Positions 41,577 through 50,192 of a stretch of 51,199 nt of DNA are shown piece after piece. This DNA is from Coriobacteriia bacterium. GTDB lineage: Bacteria; Actinomycetota; Coriobacteriia; Anaerosomatales; JAAXUF01. The stretch spans positions 1-51,199 of the forward strand of contig JAAXUF010000011.1 in NCBI GenBank assembly GCA_013336165.1. The letters run 5' to 3'. Position 1 is the stretch's first letter. Each line of letters starts with the position of its first letter. Position numbers and translations under genes: made by a program. The notes beneath the pieces are model-generated. The model had not been told where the DNA came from. It made no database searches and saw only the letters and a program-made list of their open reading frames with translations.

Positions 41577-42040
41577 TGAGACTTACGATTATCGCCGTCG
41601 GCCGCCTCAAGGAGCGCTTCTGGCGTGAGGCGGCCGACGAGTATCTGAAGCGTCTCGGGCCCTACGCGACGGTGCGCGTGGCCGAGGTGGCGGACCGTGA
41701 TCCGGCCAAGGGAGAGGTGCGCGCTCTTGCCGAGGAAGGCGCTGACGCGCTTCGCGCAATCCCCGAGGGATCGCATGTGGTCACGCTCGAAGTAGGCGGG
41801 ACGCAGCTATCCAGCGAGCAGTTCGCGGCCAAGCTGGAGGCGCTGGCACTGCAGGGGAAGAGCGCGGTGGCGTTTGTCATCGGCGGGTCGACCGGGCTTG
41901 CACCGGAGGTCCTTGCGCGTGCCGACGAGCGAATGTCGCTGGGTCCGATGACGCTTCCGCACAATCTCGCACGCGTAGTCCTCCTCGAGCAGGTCTATCG
42001 CGCGTTTCGCATCAACCGCGGAGAGCCGTACCACAAATAG
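41576..42040 (+). CDS. rlmH: 23S rRNA (pseudouridine1915-N3)-methyltransferase RlmH
   Basis: 154 aa, usual length; GTG 41576 overlaps the protease stop by one base. SPOUT-fold methyltransferase: N-terminal LTIIAVGRLKERFWREAADEYLKRLGPYA, cofactor loop FVIGGSTGLAPEVL, then MSLGPMTLPHNLARVVLLEQVYRAFRINRGEPYHK, with the canonical C-terminal YHK. Methylates helix 69 of 23S rRNA in assembled ribosomes. Confidence 0.96.
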   Translation: MRLTIIAVGRLKERFWREAADEYLKRLGPYATVRVAEVADRDPAKGEVRALAEEGADALRAIPEGSHVVTLEVGGTQLSSEQFAAKLEALALQGKSAVAFVIGGSTGLAPEVLARADERMSLGPMTLPHNLARVVLLEQVYRAFRINRGEPYHK

Positions 42041-42183
42041 GCGCAGGCGGCTGGGCTCCGAAAGCTGTGGAAGTGTCACCGTCGTGTCACGTCCGTGCCA
42101 CCGGGACGGCATGTGACTGCGGCATTCTGAATTCAGGCGTTTGTGCGCCGCACATTCGAACCTTCGAACCAAGGAGCGCGCCC

Positions 42184-43461
42184 ATGTCGGGGAGACGGCT
42201 CTTCGCAATCGGACTCATCTTCGTGTTGGCCTCAGTAGGTTGGCTGGTTCTGGCCGGATCGGTGCAGGTGCGCACCGCCACCAGTGATGCTCGGCTCGGC
42301 GATGCGGTGAGCGGGCTGTGGGGCTCGGCGCAGACACAGCAGGCTCCTGCGTTCAGTGCCTCCGGTGCGCAGGCACCCCAGGTTATTGGCAGCGACATCA
42401 CGGCGGCGTTCGATTCGGTGCAGCGGCGCAAGGGTCTCCTGTGGTACGCCACGTACGTGGTCGACTTCAAGGCCACATACCAAGTCAAGAATCCGGCCGC
42501 GACTCCTGCCGATGTGACGATGACATTCACGTTCCCGGACTCTTCGGGAATCTACGACGGATTCGCCGTCAAGGTTGACGGCTCGGAAGTTCCGGTGGCC
42601 TACAGTGAGGGCAAAGCGCTCGCGACGTTTGCGATCGCTTCAGGCAAGACCGCCAGCGTCGCCACCGGGTATCGGACAAACGGCATGGAGCGCTGGGTCT
42701 ATGTGCCGAGTCCCAAAGGTGCCGATGTGGTGCGCGGCTTCAAGCTCACCATGCTCACCGATTTCGCGAAGATCGACTATCCGGGCGATGGCGTTTCGCC
42801 GACAGCCTCAGTGCGCGACGGCGACGGTTGGCGGCTCGAGTGGAACTACGACAGCGTGGTCAGTGGCCGCCCGATCGGCCTCGTGATGCCGTCACCGGAG
42901 AATCCCGGCCCTCTCGTCTCTCGGATCACGATCTTCGCCCCCGTCTCGCTCCTCTTCTTCTTCGTGGCGCTGATTCTTCTGACCGCCACAAGCGGCGTCA
43001 AGCTGCATCCGGTTCACTACGGGTTCCTTGCTGCGGCCTTTTTCGCCTTCGACCTGCTTCTGGCCTACCTTGCCGATCAGATCGATATCAACCTCGCCTT
43101 CCTGATTGCAGCAGCGGTCTCGGTCGCACTTGCTGTCGGCTATCTGCTGGTGGTGGTCGGGAAGAAACGGGCGCTGGTCGAAATCGCACTGTGTCAGCTC
43201 GTCTTCCTCGTGCTGTTCAGCTACAGCTTCTTCTTCACCGGCTTCACCGGGCTGGCCATCACCATTGGCGTGGTGCTGACGCTGGCGTTCTTCATGGCGA
43301 AGACCGCACGGCTCGACTGGGAGACCATATTCCCCAAGAGGCCCCCGAAAGCGGAGCGTTGGAACCAGTACGGCGCGCCCGGACCGATGGCGCCGCCGCC
43401 CGCCCCGCCGGTTCCGACGGCCACTATAGCACCGCCTGAGGTTCCGACGCCGCAACAATAA
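42184..43461 (+). CDS. CreD-like inner membrane protein
   Basis: 425 aa from ATG 42184, chosen for AAGGAGCG 8 nt before; the frame is open to 42067 without an SD. An N-terminal membrane span (LFAIGLIFVLASVGWLVLAG) is followed by a 220-residue exported beta-rich domain (ATYVVDFKATYQVKNPAATPADVTMTFTFP...). Then about five spans with a pattern close to CreD: LHPVHYGFLAAAFFAFDLLLAYLADQIDINLAFLIAAAVSVALAVGYL and ending KTARLDWETIFP. The tail is Pro-rich. CreD is an envelope-integrity protein linked to CreBC and colicin tolerance in enterobacteria; its role here is unknown. No two-component genes are adjacent. Confidence 0.7.
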   Translation: MSGRRLFAIGLIFVLASVGWLVLAGSVQVRTATSDARLGDAVSGLWGSAQTQQAPAFSASGAQAPQVIGSDITAAFDSVQRRKGLLWYATYVVDFKATYQVKNPAATPADVTMTFTFPDSSGIYDGFAVKVDGSEVPVAYSEGKALATFAIASGKTASVATGYRTNGMERWVYVPSPKGADVVRGFKLTMLTDFAKIDYPGDGVSPTASVRDGDGWRLEWNYDSVVSGRPIGLVMPSPENPGPLVSRITIFAPVSLLFFFVALILLTATSGVKLHPVHYGFLAAAFFAFDLLLAYLADQIDINLAFLIAAAVSVALAVGYLLVVVGKKRALVEIALCQLVFLVLFSYSFFFTGFTGLAITIGVVLTLAFFMAKTARLDWETIFPKRPPKAERWNQYGAPGPMAPPPAPPVPTATIAPPEVPTPQQ

Positions 43462-43546
43462 GGACGCGGGGGTTCGCCGAGTCGTGCAGTTTCGGGTATC
43501 TTTACAACCCACATCCCTGCACGTCCGCGGAGGCTAGAAGATACCC

Positions 43547-45253
43547 GTGAAAGACGCGATTTCCAGACTCGTGACCGCTGCGGTTGCCGAGGCGATCGAA
43601 GCCGGAGAGCTGACGCTCGCCGCGCTGCCCGATCCCGCGCTCGAGCGTCCGCGCGAGGTCTCGCACGGCGACTGGGCGACCACCGTCGCACTGCGCTCGG
43701 CGAAGGAAGCCGGCGCGAACCCGCGCAAGATCGCCGAGATCATCTCGGCGCGTATGGCGGGGCATCCCGACATCGAGGCGGTCGAGATCGCGGGTCCCGG
43801 TTTCATCAACATCCGTCTTTCGGCGGCTGCACTGCAGCGCGTGCTGCGCGAGGCGCGCGAGCAGGGTCGCGAGTTCGGGCGCGTGAACCTGGGCCAGGGG
43901 CGCCGCGTGCAAGTCGAGTTCGTCTCGGCGAACCCGGTGGGGCCGATGCATGTGGGCCACGGCCGCTGGGCGGCGCTCGGCGACAGCATGGCGCGCGTGC
44001 TCGAGCATGCCGGGTGGGAAGTCGAGCGCGAGTTCTACGTCAACGACGCCGGCGTGCAGATGGACATCTTCGCGAAGTCGGTCGCCGCGCGCTATCTCGA
44101 GCTGTGCGGTCGCACCGTTGAGTTCGCGCCCGACTGGTACCAGGGCGCCTACATCGCCGAGATCGCAGCGGGCATCTTCGCCGATGAGGGCGACGCATGG
44201 GCCGATCGCGAGGCCTCGGAGCGCGAATCGCACTTCCTCGAGACCGCGTACGTGGCGGTGCTCGCGCACCTGAAGGCGGTCCTGCACGGCATGGGCGTCG
44301 ACTTCGACGTGTGGTTCTCGGAGCGGACCCTGCATGCGCGCACCGACGGCGGCGCCACGGCTGTTGAGCGCGCGATTGCCTCGCTTCGCGAAGCGGGCTA
44401 CATCTACGAGTCGGAAGGCGCGGTGTGGTTCCGCTCGACCGACTTTGAAGACGACAAGGACCGCGTGCTAGTCAAGGCGGACGGCGCCTACACGTACTTC
44501 GCGGCCGACATCGCCTACCACAAGAACAAGTTCGACCGCGGCTTCGACCGCGTCATCAACATCTGGGGCGCAGATCACCACGGCTACGTCGCGCGCATGA
44601 AGGCGGCTGCGGCTGCGCTGGGGCATCCGGGGCAGCTCGACGTGGTCATCGGCCAGCTCGTGAACCTGTTCCGCAACGGCGAGGCCGTCCGCATGAGCAA
44701 GCGCACCGGCGAGATGGTGACGTTCGAGGAGTTACTCGGCGAGGTTGGGGCCGACGCGGCGCGCTACTGGTTCCTGCGCCGCAACACGGACCAGACCGTC
44801 GACTTCGACATCGAGCTCGCGCGCCAGCAGTCCGCCGACAACCCCGTCTACTACGTGCAGTACGCGCATGCGCGCATCTGCTCGATCCTGCGCCGGGCGG
44901 CAAGCGAGGAAGTGCTCGCTCGCCATACGACCATCGCGTCGGTGGCCGCCGAGTTCGTACCCGGCGACGCCGATCTCTCGCTTCTGACCGGAGACGCCGA
45001 GCTGGCGCTCATGCGCAAGCTCTCGGAGTTCTCCGAAGTGGTCGAGAACGCCGCGCGCGACCTGTCGCCGCACCGCCTGACCCGCTACGCCGAGGAGCTT
45101 GCGGCGCTGTTCCACCAGTTCTACACCGTATGCCGGGTCATGACCGAAGAGCCCACTCTCACCGCTGCGCGCCTGTACGCGGTGGACGCGACTCGCAGCG
45201 TGCTTGAAGCGGTGCTGGCACTTCTCGGCGTATCAGCGCCCGAGAGAATGTAG
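43547..45253 (+). CDS. argS: Arginyl-tRNA synthetase
   Basis: 568 aa; GTG 43547 with GGAGG about 13 nt upstream. Class I enzyme. The N-terminal Arg-S additional domain spans about 1-110. The signature is VSANPVGPMHVGHGRWAALGDSMARVLEHAG (HIGH equivalent HVGH). The catalytic region has IWGADHHGYVARMKAAAAALG, and RMSKRTGEMVTFEELL occupies the KMSK position. A DALR anticodon domain ends the protein with VLALLGVSAPERM. It precedes lysA by 12 bp, the frequent actinobacterial argS-lysA pair. Confidence 0.96.
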   Translation: MKDAISRLVTAAVAEAIEAGELTLAALPDPALERPREVSHGDWATTVALRSAKEAGANPRKIAEIISARMAGHPDIEAVEIAGPGFINIRLSAAALQRVLREAREQGREFGRVNLGQGRRVQVEFVSANPVGPMHVGHGRWAALGDSMARVLEHAGWEVEREFYVNDAGVQMDIFAKSVAARYLELCGRTVEFAPDWYQGAYIAEIAAGIFADEGDAWADREASERESHFLETAYVAVLAHLKAVLHGMGVDFDVWFSERTLHARTDGGATAVERAIASLREAGYIYESEGAVWFRSTDFEDDKDRVLVKADGAYTYFAADIAYHKNKFDRGFDRVINIWGADHHGYVARMKAAAAALGHPGQLDVVIGQLVNLFRNGEAVRMSKRTGEMVTFEELLGEVGADAARYWFLRRNTDQTVDFDIELARQQSADNPVYYVQYAHARICSILRRAASEEVLARHTTIASVAAEFVPGDADLSLLTGDAELALMRKLSEFSEVVENAARDLSPHRLTRYAEELAALFHQFYTVCRVMTEEPTLTAARLYAVDATRSVLEAVLALLGVSAPERM

Positions 45254-45265
45254 GAGGACTCACCC

Positions 45266-46627
45266 ATGGGCAGACCGACCACACCTCGCACTCCGGCAAC
45301 ACCGGACGGCAAGACGGCCGCAGACCTCATGCCGGTCCTCCCGTTCACGGCCGAGGTGCGCGACGGCCACCTGTTCGTGGGCGGCGTCGACATGGTGACG
45401 CTCGCGCATGAGGCGGGAACCGCGCTCTACGTCATGGACGAGGAGACGATCCGCACCCAGCTGCGCGACTACGTTCGCTGGACGACGTTTCACTGGAACG
45501 ACGTCGACGTTGTCTACGCCGGCAAGGCGTTCATGTCGCTCGCGATGCTCAGAATAGTCGCCGAGGAGGGCTGCTGTCTCGACGTCTCGAGCGGCGGCGA
45601 ACTCGCATTCGCCCTGCGCGCGGGCTTCCCGATGGATCGCATCTACGTGCACGGCAACAACAAGACGCCGCTCGAGCTCTCCGAGTGCCTTGACGCCGGC
45701 GTGGGACGCATCGTGGTCGACAGCTTCGAGGAGATGGAGCGCCTCTCGGCGATGGCGAGCGAGCGCGGCTTGAGGCAGAGGATCCTGATCCGCGTCACCC
45801 CCGGTGTCGAAGCCGACACCCACGACTTCATCATGACCGGCGCCGAGGACTCGAAGTTCGGCTTCGGCCGCAACCAGGGGCTTGCGATGGCGGCGGTCAA
45901 GCGCGCCCTCGAGCTTCCGGGCATCGCCTTCGACGGGCTGCACATGCACATCGGCAGCCAGATCTTCGCGCTGCGCAGCTTCGCGAAGGCCATCGAGGTC
46001 ATCGTGGAGTTCATGGGCGAGATCAAAGCCGAGACCGGCGTCGAGGTCCGCATGCTCGACACGGGCGGCGGGCTGGGCATCGCCTACGGCCTGCCGGACG
46101 AACCATCCACCATCAAGGACTACGGCAAGGTCGTGGTCGACGGCATCAAGGAGGAGTGCGAGAAGCGCGGCCTCAACGTTCCCGCGATGGCCGTCGAGCC
46201 GGGCCGCAGCATCGTCGCCAACGCCGGCGTGACGCTCTACACCGTGGGCTCGATCAAGGAGATCCCCAACATCCGCACCTACGTCGCGGTCGATGGCGGC
46301 ATGTCCGACAACATCCGCACGTCGCTCTATGGCGCGCACTACGAGGCCCTGATCGCGAACAAGGCCGACCGGCCCCGCGAGATGGTGGCCACCGTCGCCG
46401 GCAAGCACTGCGAGAGCGGCGACATCGTCGTCACCGACGCGCCGCTGCAGTGCACCGAGGTCGGCGACATCCTGTGCGTGTGTGCCACGGGCGCCTACTG
46501 CCAGTCGATGTCGAGCAACTACAACAAGCAGGTTCGCCCCGGCGTCGTGTTCGTGCGCGACGGCGAGTGGCGATGGGCTGTGCGCCGCGAGACGTACGAC
46601 GACCTCATGAAGTGCGAAGTGAGCTAG
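45266..46627 (+). CDS. lysA: Diaminopimelate decarboxylase
   Basis: 453 aa; AGGAGG lies 8 nt before the ATG. PLP fold-III decarboxylase making L-lysine from meso-DAP. Landmarks: VVYAGKAFMSLAMLRIVAEEGCCLDVSSGGELAFAL with the Schiff-base Lys, IYVHGNNKTPLEL, GLHMHIGSQIF, LDTGGGLGIAYG, VEPGRSIVANAG, AVDGGMSDNIRTSLYGAHYEAL, and GKHCESGDIVVTDA with the catalytic Cys. It likely shares a transcript with argS. The usual follow-on genes hom and thrC are absent; a regulator gene follows instead. Confidence 0.95.
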   Translation: MGRPTTPRTPATPDGKTAADLMPVLPFTAEVRDGHLFVGGVDMVTLAHEAGTALYVMDEETIRTQLRDYVRWTTFHWNDVDVVYAGKAFMSLAMLRIVAEEGCCLDVSSGGELAFALRAGFPMDRIYVHGNNKTPLELSECLDAGVGRIVVDSFEEMERLSAMASERGLRQRILIRVTPGVEADTHDFIMTGAEDSKFGFGRNQGLAMAAVKRALELPGIAFDGLHMHIGSQIFALRSFAKAIEVIVEFMGEIKAETGVEVRMLDTGGGLGIAYGLPDEPSTIKDYGKVVVDGIKEECEKRGLNVPAMAVEPGRSIVANAGVTLYTVGSIKEIPNIRTYVAVDGGMSDNIRTSLYGAHYEALIANKADRPREMVATVAGKHCESGDIVVTDAPLQCTEVGDILCVCATGAYCQSMSSNYNKQVRPGVVFVRDGEWRWAVRRETYDDLMKCEVS

Positions 46628-46669
46628 TCCTTTCCGTGCGACGGCTGACGTTCTGACGGGGGAGTGAGT

Positions 46670-47305
46670 ATGCGGCTGTCAAGCGATGAGATAACCAGCC
46701 GAGTCCGTCTGAACCAAGCGCGAACCAAGCGGATCAAGGAAGTGCTTGGAATCGATGCGACGTCCTATGACGTGCTCGGGCTTCTTGCACGCGAGACGGA
46801 GCGCGCAACGGTGGGGGAGATTCGCAAGCGCCTTGGCATTTCCAAGTTCAAAGCGAGCCAAGCCGTTCACGCACTTGAGCTTCGCGGCTACGCGTCCAGT
46901 TGGTCGCCTTTGGAAGATCATCGCGCAGTCCTGACGGCGACAAGCCGATACGGACGTGAAATGCTCGATCACTCGCGTGCACGGATTGAGTCGACAGCAG
47001 ATGCGGATACCGACTGGTGGGATGCATTCCGGAGTGCTGTCAGTGAGTCGGATGCGGGCAGTGTCTGTGAAGCAAGGGTTCTCATACTCATGCGTGAGAA
47101 TGGTGACCTTGCGGTGCGCGAGATCGTCACGAGACTCGACCTCCCGCAATCGACCGCGAGTGTGGCATTGCGGGCACTTGTCGCGAGAGGTCTCGTCTCG
47201 TGCCGGCGTGGAACCGACGGGCGAAATCGCTTCTACTTCGTCACAGACGTTGGGATGCAGTGCGCCGACAAGATCCTTGATCGTGTCGACAAACGAACAG
47301 GGTAA
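46670..47305 (+). CDS. Regulator with two MarR-like winged-helix domains
   Basis: 211 aa from ATG 46670 (GGGGGAG 5 nt before); GTG 46664 sits inside the SD. Two helix-turn-helix units in one chain. The first is at about 25-95 (SYDVLGLLARETERATVGEIRKRLGISKFKASQAVHALELRGYASSWSPLEDHRAVLTAT), the second at about 135-205 (ARVLILMRENGDLAVREIVTRLDLPQSTASVALRALVARGLVSCRRGTDGRNRFYFVT). Both have a MarR-style wing. MarR proteins normally carry one such domain and dimerise; here an internal pseudodimer is plausible. It lies upstream of the molybdopterin oxidoreductase genes on the same strand and may control them. Confidence 0.8.
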   Translation: MRLSSDEITSRVRLNQARTKRIKEVLGIDATSYDVLGLLARETERATVGEIRKRLGISKFKASQAVHALELRGYASSWSPLEDHRAVLTATSRYGREMLDHSRARIESTADADTDWWDAFRSAVSESDAGSVCEARVLILMRENGDLAVREIVTRLDLPQSTASVALRALVARGLVSCRRGTDGRNRFYFVTDVGMQCADKILDRVDKRTG

Positions 47306-47312
47306 TGCACGT

Positions 47313-47362
47313 TGTCTGGCGCGTCGCGAGATTCATCATGCGTCTTGCGATCTGGCCAGACA
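47313..47362 (+). terminator. Long imperfect hairpin after the tandem winged-helix gene
   Basis: TGTCTGGC (47313-47320) pairs with GCCAGACA (47355-47362), with an inner helix CGCGAG/CTTGCG further in. TTCTCT follows. It begins 8 bp after the stop, so it is a likely terminator separating the regulator from the oxidoreductase genes. Confidence 0.4.
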
Positions 47363-47690
47363 TTCTCTGACATAGAAGCCGGTCTCGGGCCAGAGCGACG
47401 GGGATGCCGCCTTCGTTCTTGACGCATGCAGTGGCATGGCATTCGCGACGAACACTTGCAGAGTAACTGGCGCACAAGTACATCATGTATCGGACTATTA
47501 TTATAGTTCGCCGTTGCCTCGGTTGTGGGACATGCGAGCGGCTCCTACACTGCGAACCGCGACTGTGTGTGGAGTGGTCTCGAATATGCGCACCGGAGAG
47601 AGAGGCTGTTCCCCATACTATCGCAGTTCCTCACTCTGATGGGCCCGTTGGAGTGAGCGAGGTTCTGTCGCTTTAAACGAAGGAGGACAG
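47363..47690 (+). promoter_or_regulatory. Leader of the molybdopterin oxidoreductase operon
   Basis: 328 bp with no confident gene. It contains a small perfect dyad TACAT-C-ATGTA (47479-47489) followed by an AT-rich patch (TATTATTATAG), unusual for this GC-rich sequence and a reasonable place for a promoter and operator. AAGGAGGA before 47691 is the SD of the oxidoreductase gene. A 63-codon frame lies at 47485-47676 (separate entry). Confidence 0.35.
47485..47676 (+). CDS. Doubtful small ORF with a ferredoxin-like Cys motif
   Basis: A 63-aa frame from ATG 47485, ending 14 bp before the oxidoreductase start. Its beginning, YRTIIIVRRCLGCGTCERLLHC, resembles the first cluster of small 4Fe-4S proteins (C-x2-C-x2-C), but the fourth Cys is five residues on instead of three, and the rest is not family-like. 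No SD precedes the ATG. It could be a decayed ferredoxin gene, a leader peptide or chance. Confidence 0.2.
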   Translation: MYRTIIIVRRCLGCGTCERLLHCEPRLCVEWSRICAPEREAVPHTIAVPHSDGPVGVSEVLSL

Positions 47691-50180
47691 ATGTCAAAAG
47701 AAGAAGCGGGGCAAGTTGGTATCTCGCGCCGCAGTTTCGTGAAGACCGCCGCCGTTGCCGCAGGTGCGACTGCGCTCACCTACAGTGCGCAACCGGTGCT
47801 TAGAACGCTGGCTGCTGACTACAAGGCTGGGCAAGCCGCCGACGCTGGAGAACAGATATTCAGGGTTGTCTGTCAGCCCAACTGCGGGCAGGCGCACTGT
47901 GGCCTCGTTGCTCATGTTCGCGACGGGAAGCTGGTGAAGACGGCCGCAGTCCTCGACAATCCCGACCCACGTTTTGATCGTCGGGGATGTGTGAAGGGGC
48001 TGTCTCACGTACAGTGGGTGTACAACGCAGAGCGCATCAAGTACCCCATGAAGCGCGCAGGTGAACGCGGCGAGGGTAAGTGGGAACGCATCACTTGGGA
48101 TGAGGCGATCACGACTATCGCGGACAAGTTCAACGGGCTTCGTAAGGATTATGGAAACCAGAGCATCGCGGTGACGTCCATGACGGGTTCCTACGGGATG
48201 GTGCATGGGACGTACGGGGCTGTGTATCGCTTCCGGTGCGCTTCCGGCGCGACGTTGCCGGAGTATTGCATTGACTGGGCCGCCGCGGTTGGGTTCGCTC
48301 GAGTCTTCAGCGGCTCAGGGACGGTCGAAGATATGGGAAATGGGTATTGGGATATGCCCAACGCCCGAACCATTTTTGCTTGGGGTTGGAACATCACTGA
48401 ATCATCGCCCCAGAACTGGCACTGGATGGCGGACGCCATTGAGAACGGGACCAAATTGGTCGTAGTCGATCCGCGACTCTCCGGGGTTGCGACCAAGGCC
48501 GACACTCACGTGAGACTGCGACCCGGCTCAGATACGGTCCTGGCTCTTTCCATGATGCAGGTCATTATCGAGAATGGGCTTGAGAACAAGGACTTTCTGC
48601 GCAAGACGACAGTGGCTCCGTTTCTCGTCAGAAACGACACCAAGCAGTTTCTGCGAGCCAACGATTTGACCGGGACGGCTCCAAAGATGAGTGCGTCGAG
48701 TCCCACCAAGAGCGTAGAGCCCTATATGGTTTGGAATCCGGCTACGGGCGCAGTGGGTACCTCAGATGAGGTCGCCGAGTCTGCTCTCGAGGGCTCATAC
48801 GTCGTCAATGGAATCAAGGTGACGACAGCATTCCAGCTACTCAAGGATCTGGTAGACGAGTACACACCTGAAGCAGCATCCAAGCTCACGGACGTGAGTC
48901 CCAAGGTCATTCAGGAGATTGCAGTTCTGTATGCGACGAACGGGCCAGCGACCATTCATATCGGTTACGGCTTCGACAAATACTACAATGGTGATGTCAC
49001 AGCTCACGCCTTGTCGACGCTTGCTTCGATCACCGGCAACATCGGTATCCCCGGTGGTTCGGTCGGCTTCAACGCAGAAATGAAGGGTGGGGCCCTCCAT
49101 TTCAATTTGGAGTACATGGCTCCGGGCTTCAAGTTCGCGCCAAGTATTCCTTGGGTGGTGTTCTTGGACGTGCTGAAAGACGGCACCTTCAAGGGGAAGC
49201 CGTACCCAATCAAGGCGATGCTCAATCTCAACGGCAATGTGGTCTCCAACATGGCAGACCAGCGCGAAACCATCGATGTCGTGCTTCCGAAGCTCGAGTT
49301 GATCGTCACGGCCGATTCGGTCATGACGGACACATGTCGCTACTCTGACATTGTCCTTCCAGCCACTCATTGGTTCGAAACCAACGAGTTGACGACCCCC
49401 TTTGGTGGGTACCTCAGTTACGTGCAACTCAGTGAGAAAGCGCTCGAACCGGCGTTTGAGGCCAAGTCAAATCTGGATGTGCTCAGTCTGTTGGCTGCGA
49501 AGATGGGAATTGGGCAGCATTTCGATCGGACGGATGAGCAGTTCATGGAGTTCATCCTGGACCAGGAGGCTCCCAAGAAGTTGGGGATCACGCTGCCGGC
49601 TCTGAAGGAGAGGAAAGCCATCTTCAACTTCGCTCCGGGAGCAGGCAATGGTGTCGCAAATCCTGAGTTGAAATTCGCAACGGCTTCGGGTCGTCTGGAG
49701 TTCTATCAGCCGAACCCAGTTCCTCGCATGGACTGGGGACAGGAGTTCGATGCTGACTTTTACCGGCTGCCCAGGTTCCAGCCGCCGGCTGAGGCCTGGC
49801 CGGACAATCCGCTTCACGCGAAATACCCGCTGGTAAACAATCAAGAGCACCCTCGCTGGCGCGCACACACCACCTTCGGCAGGATCCCATGGCTTAAGGA
49901 ACTTGATCCGGAGCCAATCATCAAGCTCAGCCGGGCAGATGCTGATGCGCGCGGGATCAAGTCCGGAGACACCGTCGAAGCGTTCAATGATCGTGGCAGC
50001 GTGACGCTCAAGGCGATCGTGGACGACGGCCTTCCACCCGGTATGACGAACATCCCGAAGGGCTGGGAGCGGCACCAGTTCATCAAGGGTGGATATCAAG
50101 AATTGACGGCGCGCCATGTCAACCCGATGAACGCCAACCAAGCATATTCCGACGTTCTCATTGAAGTGAAGAAGGCATAG
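47691..50180 (+). CDS. Tat-exported molybdopterin oxidoreductase catalytic subunit (DMSO reductase family)
   Basis: 829 aa from ATG 47691 after AAGGAGGA. A twin-arginine signal is present (SRRSFVKTAAVAAGATALT). An N-terminal 4Fe-4S site is likely in VCQPNCGQAHCGL with the fourth Cys at RRGCVKG. Molybdopterin regions follow: WERITWDEAITTIADKF, TKLVVVDPRLSGVATKADTHVRLRPGSDTVLALSMM, GNIGIPGGSVGFN, DTCRYSDIVLPATHWFETNE, and the C-terminal dinucleotide-binding domain (NNQEHPRWRAHTTFGRIPWL, ...HVNPMNANQAYSDVLIEV). With the FeS and NrfD-like genes it makes a membrane-bound reductase of the Psr/Dms/Phs kind. The substrate (S-oxide, polysulfide, thiosulfate or other) cannot be read from sequence. Confidence 0.92.
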   Translation: MSKEEAGQVGISRRSFVKTAAVAAGATALTYSAQPVLRTLAADYKAGQAADAGEQIFRVVCQPNCGQAHCGLVAHVRDGKLVKTAAVLDNPDPRFDRRGCVKGLSHVQWVYNAERIKYPMKRAGERGEGKWERITWDEAITTIADKFNGLRKDYGNQSIAVTSMTGSYGMVHGTYGAVYRFRCASGATLPEYCIDWAAAVGFARVFSGSGTVEDMGNGYWDMPNARTIFAWGWNITESSPQNWHWMADAIENGTKLVVVDPRLSGVATKADTHVRLRPGSDTVLALSMMQVIIENGLENKDFLRKTTVAPFLVRNDTKQFLRANDLTGTAPKMSASSPTKSVEPYMVWNPATGAVGTSDEVAESALEGSYVVNGIKVTTAFQLLKDLVDEYTPEAASKLTDVSPKVIQEIAVLYATNGPATIHIGYGFDKYYNGDVTAHALSTLASITGNIGIPGGSVGFNAEMKGGALHFNLEYMAPGFKFAPSIPWVVFLDVLKDGTFKGKPYPIKAMLNLNGNVVSNMADQRETIDVVLPKLELIVTADSVMTDTCRYSDIVLPATHWFETNELTTPFGGYLSYVQLSEKALEPAFEAKSNLDVLSLLAAKMGIGQHFDRTDEQFMEFILDQEAPKKLGITLPALKERKAIFNFAPGAGNGVANPELKFATASGRLEFYQPNPVPRMDWGQEFDADFYRLPRFQPPAEAWPDNPLHAKYPLVNNQEHPRWRAHTTFGRIPWLKELDPEPIIKLSRADADARGIKSGDTVEAFNDRGSVTLKAIVDDGLPPGMTNIPKGWERHQFIKGGYQELTARHVNPMNANQAYSDVLIEVKKA

Positions 50181-50192
50181 GAGGCGCAACCG

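Noticed and set aside
47436-47639. 67-residue frame before the molybdopterin oxidoreductase
   Set aside because: No SD, no recognisable domain, and a composition like random sequence.
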